A stretch of 5,381 nt of DNA, from contig RFIO01000274.1 in the NCBI GenBank assembly GCA_003695205.1, positions 1 to 5,381 of the forward strand, read 5' to 3'. This DNA is from Deltaproteobacteria bacterium. GTDB taxonomy: Bacteria; Desulfobacterota; Desulfuromonadia; Desulfuromonadales; Geothermobacteraceae. The notes under the pieces were generated by a model that did no database searches, was not told the origin of the DNA, and was given only the letters and a program-made list of their open reading frames with translations. Shown here piece after piece: positions 1 to 5,381 of the stretch (its first letter is position 1; each line of letters opens with the position of its first letter). Both the position numbers and the translations under genes were made by a program.

Positions 1-1288
1 TCGCCCAGCTGGCCGCGGACGTAGTCGGCGTCGATCACCAGCCTCCGCTCCGCCATCTCGGGCGCGTCGAAGGAGATATCCTCGAGCAGCCGCTCCATCA
101 CCGTGTGGAGGCGGCGGGCACCGATGTTTTCCGTCCGCTCATTCACCAGGGCGGCGGTTCGGGCGATCTCGGCGATGGCGCCGTCCTCGAATACCAGGTC
201 GATCCCTTCCGGTTCGAGCAGAGCGGTGTACTGGGTGATCAGGGCGTTGCGAGGTTCGCTCAGGATGCGGATGAATTCGGCCTCGCCCAGGTTGTCCAGT
301 TCGACGCGGATGGGGAAGCGCCCCTGCAGTTCCGGAATCAGGTCGGACGGCTTGCTGACGTGGAAGGCGCCGGCTGCGATGAACAGGATGTGGTCGGTTT
401 TGACCGCGCCGTGCTTGGTGTTGATGGTGCTTCCCTCGACGATGGGCAGGATGTCGCGCTGTACCCCTTCGCGCGAGACTTCGGGGCCGTGCATCCCTTC
501 GCGCGAGGCGATCTTGTCGATCTCGTCGATGAAGACGATACCGCTCTGCTCGGTGCGCTCGATGGCCAGCTGCCTGACCTGGTCCATGTCGACCAGCTTT
601 TCCGCCTCGGTCTGGATCAGGATTTCCCGCGCCTCGGAAACCTGGACCCGCTGGCGTTTCGTCTTGCGCGGAAACAGGTTGCCAAACATCTCGCGGATGT
701 TGAAGCCGAGCTGTTCGTTGCCCTGGGGGGAGAAAATTTCCATGGCCGGCCCCTGGTTCTCCTGCACCTCCAGTTCGATGTAGCGATCATCAAGCTTGCC
801 GGCGCGCAGAAGCTTGCGCAGTTTCTCCCGGGTGGATCCCGGCTCGGCGCTTGCGGTCTCGTCGAAACGGTGCGCTTCACCCGGCAGCAGCAGGTCGAGC
901 AGCTGCTCCTCTGCGGCCGTTTCGGCCTTGGCGCGCACCTTGGCGGCCTCCTCCTCGCGCACCATGATGATTGCCAGCTCGAGCAGGTCGCGGATCATGC
1001 TTTCGACATCGCGGCCGACGTAGCCGACCTCGGTGAACTTGCTCGCCTCCACCTTTATGAAAGGGGCGTTGGCGAGCCGCGCCAGCCGACGGGCGATCTC
1101 GGTTTTGCCGACCCCGGTCGGGCCGATCATGATGATGTTTTTCGGCGCGATCTCGTCGCGTAGCTCCGGGCTGACCTGCTGGCGGCGCCAGCGGTTGCGC
1201 AGGGCGATGGCGACAGCGCGCTTGGCGCGGTGCTGTCCGATGATATAGCGGTCGAGTTCCTCGACGATCTGGCGGGGTGTCAGTTCGC

Positions 1289-1292
<4 letters not shown>
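1..1292 (-). CDS. hslU: HslU (ClpY), AAA+ unfoldase subunit of the HslVU protease, C-terminus cut off
   Basis: 430 residues are readable before the window ends; E. coli HslU has 443, so roughly a dozen C-terminal residues are missing, including the tail that docks into HslV. HslU forms a hexameric ATPase ring that unfolds substrates and feeds them to HslV. Visible motifs: N-terminal LTPRQIVEELDRYIIGQ (4-20), Walker A GPTGVGKT (57-64), pore loop GYVGRD (90-95), the variable intermediate domain (about 110-240), Walker B IVFIDEID (252-259), arginine finger R325 in LQGRFPIRV, and sensor 2 GARRLH (391-396, R393). This numbering agrees with the E. coli functional residues. The start is TTG at 1292-1290 in a TTGA overlap with the hslV stop and 8 nt after GGAG; the first in-frame ATG is codon 55, right at Walker A and too late. 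No internal stop or frameshift is seen. Confidence 0.96.
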
Positions 1293-1843
<551 letters not shown>

Positions 1844-1913
1844 CAGCGGAATCCTCAAAAGAAGAATACTAACACACCACGAATACGTTGTTGAATGAAA
1901 AAGCCGGGAAAAA
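1844..1913 (-). promoter_or_regulatory. Intergenic gap before hslV; possible weak promoter
   Basis: This 70 bp gap between the kinase stop and the hslV start is about 40% GC, well below the flanking genes. On the minus strand a -10-like TAGTAT (1871-1866) lies 18 nt after a poor -35-like TTCAAC (1895-1890), so a sigma70-type promoter is possible but weakly supported. A GTATTC hexamer occurs twice in the same orientation (1886-1881 and 1869-1864), the second overlapping the -10-like element. I see no clear heat-shock sigma32 or sigma54 consensus. hslVU may instead be read through from upstream. Confidence 0.25.
1852..1856 (-). promoter_or_regulatory. Ribosome binding site of hslV
   Basis: GAGGA on the minus strand lies 8 nt before the ATG at 1843-1841. 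It decides the hslV start: the reading frame stays open far upstream into the kinase gene, but this is the start with a properly spaced Shine-Dalgarno motif and it lies just upstream of the conserved protein. Confidence 0.75.
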
Positions 1914-3059
1914 TCAACCGCTTTGTTCTGCCAACGGCAATAGCAGGGTGATGGTGGTCCCCATGCCTTCGGCGCTGTCGAGCAGGACTTCGACATGCAT
2001 TGAGCGGCAGAATTCCCGGACGTAGAAGAGCCCGAGTCCGAAGCCGGGGACCTGGCCGGTACGCATCGGATCGACCTGGAAGAACTTGTCGAAGACCTTT
2101 TTGTGCAGGTCGAGCGGGATGCCGGGCCCGTTGTCCCGTACCGCCAGCGCGTAGCGCCCCTGCACTGTTTTTCCGGTGATTTCAACGCGGCCGCCTTCGG
2201 GGGTGAACTTGACGGCGTTGTCGATCAGCGCGCTGACGCAGTAGCGCAGGCGTTTGCGGTCTGCCAGAACAGGAGGGTCGGCCGGCTGCAGTTCCAGGGC
2301 AAAGGCAAGCCCTTTTGCTTCGGCTTTCGGGGCCAGTTCCGTGCTGATCTTGCGAATCAGGCCCACCGGGTCGACCGCTTCGGTCTTCAGGGCCCCCGGG
2401 TCGAGACCACGGTCGCTGTAGAAGAGCAGATCCTCGATCAGTCCGGTGAGGTAGTCGAGTTGCCCCTGAACGCGCGGCAGGCTGTCACGGTAGACTTCCA
2501 GGCCGGTGCCCTCGAGATCCCGTTCCAGGTTCTGCAGGAACAGGGAGACAACGGTGACCGGGGTTTTGAGCTTGTGCGAGACCAGCTCGAGAAACTCGGT
2601 CTTGAGGCGGTCCAGCTTCTTCAGCTGCAGCAGCTGTTCGCGCAGGGCCTTCTTCTCCAGCGCCCGCCGCACGATGGTGGTCAGTTGCAGCAGGTTGACC
2701 GGCTTGGTGAGAAAGTCGTCGGCATCGAGCTTGAGGGCTTCGATGATGACGTCCCGCTCACCGTAGCCGGTCATCATCACCACGACCTGGTCCGGATCGG
2801 ACTGGCGGATGTGAGCCAGAAGTTCCAGACCGGTCATTTCCGGCATCATGATGTCCGAAAGGACAACGTCGACCGTCTCCCCTGCCAGGATATCGAGGGC
2901 CATGCGACCGTTTTCGGCCTCGAGGATTCGGAAGCCTTCCAGCGCGCGGGCGCACAGCTGGCGCAGCACCGGCTCGTCATCGACGATCAGGATTGTCGGC
3001 CCCTCCTGGCGCAGGCGCGGTGTCGGGTCGAGCCGTTGTCGGGGGGCGTCCGATGCCAT
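1914..3059 (-). CDS. Soluble receiver-histidine kinase protein (REC-HisKA-HATPase_c)
   Basis: 381 residues. The N-terminal receiver domain (about 21-135) has acidic pair D27/D28, phospho-acceptor D69 in VLSDIMMP, T97 and K119 in LTKP. A helical linker (about 133-155) leads to a HisKA dimerisation domain with H-box LVSHKLKTP, phosphorylatable H162. The ATPase domain has N-box ALIDNAVKFTP (277-287), G1 DNGPGIP (309-315), F-box VFDKFF (322-327) and G2 GFGLGL (339-344). It lacks membrane segments, PAS/GAF domains and a DNA-binding domain, so it is probably cytoplasmic, with the receiver as its likely input. H162 is followed by Lys, where most HisKA proteins carry Glu or Asp. The ATG at 3059 is chosen because it lies just before the receiver and 14 bp after the alaS stop; reading further upstream would run into alaS. 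No clear Shine-Dalgarno motif precedes it, which suggests coupling to alaS translation. Partner and target are unknown. Confidence 0.93.
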   Translation of the reverse strand: MASDAPRQRLDPTPRLRQEGPTILIVDDEPVLRQLCARALEGFRILEAENGRMALDILAGETVDVVLSDIMMPEMTGLELLAHIRQSDPDQVVVMMTGYGERDVIIEALKLDADDFLTKPVNLLQLTTIVRRALEKKALREQLLQLKKLDRLKTEFLELVSHKLKTPVTVVSLFLQNLERDLEGTGLEVYRDSLPRVQGQLDYLTGLIEDLLFYSDRGLDPGALKTEAVDPVGLIRKISTELAPKAEAKGLAFALELQPADPPVLADRKRLRYCVSALIDNAVKFTPEGGRVEITGKTVQGRYALAVRDNGPGIPLDLHKKVFDKFFQVDPMRTGQVPGFGLGLFYVREFCRSMHVEVLLDSAEGMGTTITLLLPLAEQSG

Positions 3060-3073
3060 GGTCTGTCGCTGTC

Positions 3074-5381
3074 TCAGCTGTTCAGCTGGGTTTTGACCAG
3101 TTCGGGGGCGGCGGCCAGCGCTTCCCCTAGCTTTTCGGGCTGGGATCCTCCGGCCTGGGCCAGATCGGGACGTCCGCCGCCGCGGCCGCCGACTTTGGCC
3201 GCCAGTTCGGCCACCAGCTTGCCGGCGTGCAGTCGTTCGGTCAGGTCTTTGGTGACGGCGGCCAGCAGGTTGACCTTGCCGCCGTTCGCGCAACCCAGGG
3301 CGAGGACGCCGCTGCCGATCTTGTCGCGCAGCTTGTCGGCCAGTTCGCGCAGCTGTTTGCCGTCCATGCTGTCGACTTCGACGGCCAGCACCCTGACGCC
3401 TTCGACCTCGACGGCCTGCTGCAGCATCTGGTCGCTCTGGCCGGCCTGGAGCCTGGACTGAAGAGACTCAACCTGTCGCTCCAGCTCCTTTTGCTGCTCC
3501 AGCAGTTTGCGCAGGCGGACCTCCAGGTTCTGGGGATCACTTTTGACCAGGGCGGCGGCGCGGGCCAGGGTCTGTTCCTGATTGCGTGCCCAGTCGAGAG
3601 CGCCTGTGCCGGTCACCGCCTCGATGCGGCGAACGCCGGCGGCTATGCCGCCTTCGCTGACGATGCGGAACAGGCCGATATCGCCCGAGGCCCGGGCGTG
3701 GGTGCCGCCGCACAGCTCCATACTGTAGTCGCCTACGTTGACCACGCGGACGATGTCGCCGTATTTTTCGCCGAACAGGGCCATGGCGCCCGCGGCCATG
3801 GCTTCGTCCGCCGGCATCAGCCTGGCTCCGACCTCCATGTTGGCCAGGATGCGGCGGTTGACCTCGTTTTCGATCCGGCGGATTTCTTCCTCCGTCAGGG
3901 GAGAAAAGTGGGTGAAGTCAAAGCGCAACCGGTCGGGCTCAACCAGCGAGCCGGCCTGCTTGACATGGTCGCCGAGAATCTGCTGCAGGGCGGCCTGCAG
4001 AAGATGGGTGGCGGTGTGGTTGCGCACGATGGCGGCGCGCCGCTCGGCGTCGACCTCGAAGCGAACCCGGTCTCCCTTTTTTACCGCGCCGGTCACCACT
4101 TCACAGTTATGGACAATCAGTCCTTCGGCCGGTTTGCGGGTGTCGACCAGGCGCAGCTCCCCTTCGGGGGCGCGAATGATGCCGGTATCGCCCACCTGGC
4201 CGCCCGACTCGCCGTAACAGGGAGTGCGGTCGGCGACCAGTTCCACGGTTTCGCCGCAGGCGGCCTCGTCGACCTCCTCACCCTGGCGCAGCAGGGCCAG
4301 AACCTCGCCCTCGTCGGTCAGGGTTTCGTAGCCGGTGAACTCGGTCTTTTTGCCGCTTTCAGCGAGGCGTTTGTAGACCAGGGCGGCGGCCGCCTCCTCG
4401 CCCCCCTTCCAGTGTTCCCGGGCCTGGGCGCGCTGTTTTTCCATGCAGGCCTCAAACCCTGCCTCGTCGAGGGAGAAGCCTTCTTTCTCAACGATGTCCG
4501 CGGTCAGGTCGACCGGGAAGCCGTAGGTGTCGTAAAGCTTGAAGACGGTTTCGCCGGGGATGACGCTGACGCCCGACTGGCGCAGGGCGGCCACCTCCTC
4601 CTGAAGAATGCGCAGACCGTTGCCAAGGGTGAGGATGAAGCGTTCTTCCTCGTTCTGCACCACCCTGGCGACAAAATCCTTGCGAGCCGCCTCGTCCGGG
4701 TAGGCCTCGGCCATGAAGTCGAGCACGAAACCGGCGGTCTTGAACAGGACAGGCTCCTCGAAGCCGAGCATGCGCGCGTGGCGCATGGCCCGGCGCATGA
4801 TGCGGCGCAGTACGTAGCCGCGTCCTTCGTTGGAAGGCAGTACGCCATCGGCAATCAAAAAGGCGGTAGCGCGACTGTGGTCAGCCATCACCCGCATGGA
4901 AACGTCATTTTCTTCGTCCGCGCCGTAGGTTTTGCCCGAGAGCTTTTCGATATGGCTGATGATGTCGCGCAGAAGGTCGGTGTCGTAGTTGGAGTGGACC
5001 TGCTGCATGACCGTCGCCAGCCGCTCCAGGCCCATGCCGGTGTCGACGGCCGGCTTCGGCAGCGGTACCAGGGTGCCGTCGGGCTGGCGGTCGAACTGCA
5101 TGAAGACGTTGTTCCACACCTCCATGAAACGGTCGCAGTCGCAGCCCACCTGGCAGTCGGGCGAACCGCAGCCGACCTCGGGCCCGTTGTCGTAGAAAAT
5201 CTCCGAACAGGGGCCGCAGGGACCGGTGTCGCCCATGGCCCAGAAGTTGTCCTCCTCAAAGCGGTAGATGCGCTCGCGCGGCACCCCTTCCTGCTTGTGC
5301 CAGATGTCGGCGGCCTCGTCATCATCGGTGTAGACCGAGACGTAGAGGCGGTCCTTGTCGATACCCAGCTCCTGGGTCAAA
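3074..5381 (-). CDS. alaS: Alanyl-tRNA synthetase, missing its N-terminus (runs off the window)
   Basis: Class II aminoacyl-tRNA synthetase that charges tRNA-Ala with alanine in the cytoplasm and clears Ser/Gly mischarging. There are 768 readable residues to the TGA stop at 3076-3074. The first readable codon is a TTG matching an internal Leu of the family, not a start; compared with the usual ~875-880 residues, about 110 are missing. Numbered from that codon: catalytic-core segment DNFWAMGDTGPCGPC (44-58), motif 3 VDTGMGLER (112-120), anticodon-recognition region (about 150-350), editing domain with HTATH (H455, H459) and CGGTH (C557, H561) as metal ligands, a charged coiled coil (about 600-648), and the C-terminal domain with its Gly-rich signature GGRGGGRPDLAQAGG (731-745). 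A Cys-rich insert lies at 71-82. All expected motifs are intact and no frameshift is seen. The kinase gene starts 14 bp downstream on the same strand. Confidence 0.98.
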   Translation of the reverse strand, partial: LTQELGIDKDRLYVSVYTDDDEAADIWHKQEGVPRERIYRFEEDNFWAMGDTGPCGPCSEIFYDNGPEVGCGSPDCQVGCDCDRFMEVWNNVFMQFDRQPDGTLVPLPKPAVDTGMGLERLATVMQQVHSNYDTDLLRDIISHIEKLSGKTYGADEENDVSMRVMADHSRATAFLIADGVLPSNEGRGYVLRRIMRRAMRHARMLGFEEPVLFKTAGFVLDFMAEAYPDEAARKDFVARVVQNEEERFILTLGNGLRILQEEVAALRQSGVSVIPGETVFKLYDTYGFPVDLTADIVEKEGFSLDEAGFEACMEKQRAQAREHWKGGEEAAAALVYKRLAESGKKTEFTGYETLTDEGEVLALLRQGEEVDEAACGETVELVADRTPCYGESGGQVGDTGIIRAPEGELRLVDTRKPAEGLIVHNCEVVTGAVKKGDRVRFEVDAERRAAIVRNHTATHLLQAALQQILGDHVKQAGSLVEPDRLRFDFTHFSPLTEEEIRRIENEVNRRILANMEVGARLMPADEAMAAGAMALFGEKYGDIVRVVNVGDYSMELCGGTHARASGDIGLFRIVSEGGIAAGVRRIEAVTGTGALDWARNQEQTLARAAALVKSDPQNLEVRLRKLLEQQKELERQVESLQSRLQAGQSDQMLQQAVEVEGVRVLAVEVDSMDGKQLRELADKLRDKIGSGVLALGCANGGKVNLLAAVTKDLTERLHAGKLVAELAAKVGGRGGGRPDLAQAGGSQPEKLGEALAAAPELVKTQLNS

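Noticed and set aside
105..1163. Long plus-strand open frame (352 codons) opposite hslU
   Set aside because: It is a shadow of hslU, whose Walker and arginine-finger motifs are intact; the low-complexity Asp/Leu/Gly-rich translation resembles no protein I know.
1901..1930. Possible terminator after the kinase: short stem ending in CCCGGC followed by TTTTT on the minus strand
   Set aside because: The best pairing I can draw is about five base pairs with a bulge, and the upstream arm lies in the coding end of the kinase; too weak to call without folding.
1844..2185. Upstream extension of the hslV frame to an ATG inside the kinase gene
   Set aside because: It would add over 110 residues unlike any HslV and overlap the kinase in another frame; the ATG at 1843 has a well-placed ribosome site.
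3002..3007. AGGAGG on the minus strand inside the kinase gene, resembling a strong ribosome site
   Set aside because: No ATG, GTG or TTG follows at usable spacing, and a start there would cut into the receiver domain; it simply encodes residues around Gln18-Gly20.
3060..3293. Upstream extension of the kinase frame into alaS
   Set aside because: The added residues are an Arg/Gly-rich out-of-frame reading of the AlaS C-terminal domain with no family resemblance.
2103..3461. Long plus-strand open frame (452 codons) opposite the kinase and the end of alaS
   Set aside because: It is antisense to two genes with strong family motifs, its translation shows no recognisable domain, and long antisense frames are common in GC-rich coding DNA.

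Overview
The window is a stretch of GC-rich bacterial chromosome (roughly 60% GC by eye) in which every convincing gene lies on the minus strand. In transcription order, from high to low coordinates, it holds alaS (alanyl-tRNA synthetase, 5' end missing), a soluble receiver-histidine kinase protein, hslV (protease subunit) and hslU (ATPase subunit, last few codons missing). Coding density is very high: the gaps are 14 bp between alaS and the kinase and 70 bp between the kinase and hslV, and hslV and hslU overlap by 4 bp. The HslV N-terminus (an FRGTTI-type start rather than MTTI), the cysteine-rich insert in AlaS and the HslU sequence resemble, from memory, the Desulfuromonadales/Geobacter group of the former Deltaproteobacteria. 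No search was run, so this is an inference.

Region by region: 3074-5381 is alaS, covering most of the catalytic domain, the anticodon-recognition region, the editing domain with its HxxxH and CxxxH metal motifs, the coiled coil and the C-terminal DHHA1-type domain. 1914-3059 is a 381-residue REC-HisKA-HATPase_c protein with no membrane segment, no PAS or other recognisable sensor domain and no DNA-binding output domain. 1844-1913 is the only real intergenic gap; it is about 40% GC and contains the hslV ribosome binding site and possibly a weak promoter. 1289-1843 is hslV. 1-1292 is hslU, which I read from a TTG codon sharing a TTGA overlap with the hslV stop.

How the genes work together: HslV and HslU form the two-component ATP-dependent HslVU protease and are clearly one translationally linked operon. 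alaS and the kinase are close enough to be cotranscribed, but no functional link between them can be seen. Whether hslVU is read through from alaS-kinase or has its own promoter in the 70 bp gap cannot be settled by reading.

This is mostly a housekeeping region. I see no mobile element, CRISPR array, RNA gene or clearly new system. The points most worth a second look are the kinase's unusual H-box (His followed by Lys instead of an acidic residue) combined with its receiver-first, sensorless layout, and the 12-residue leader that must be removed to expose the HslV catalytic threonine.
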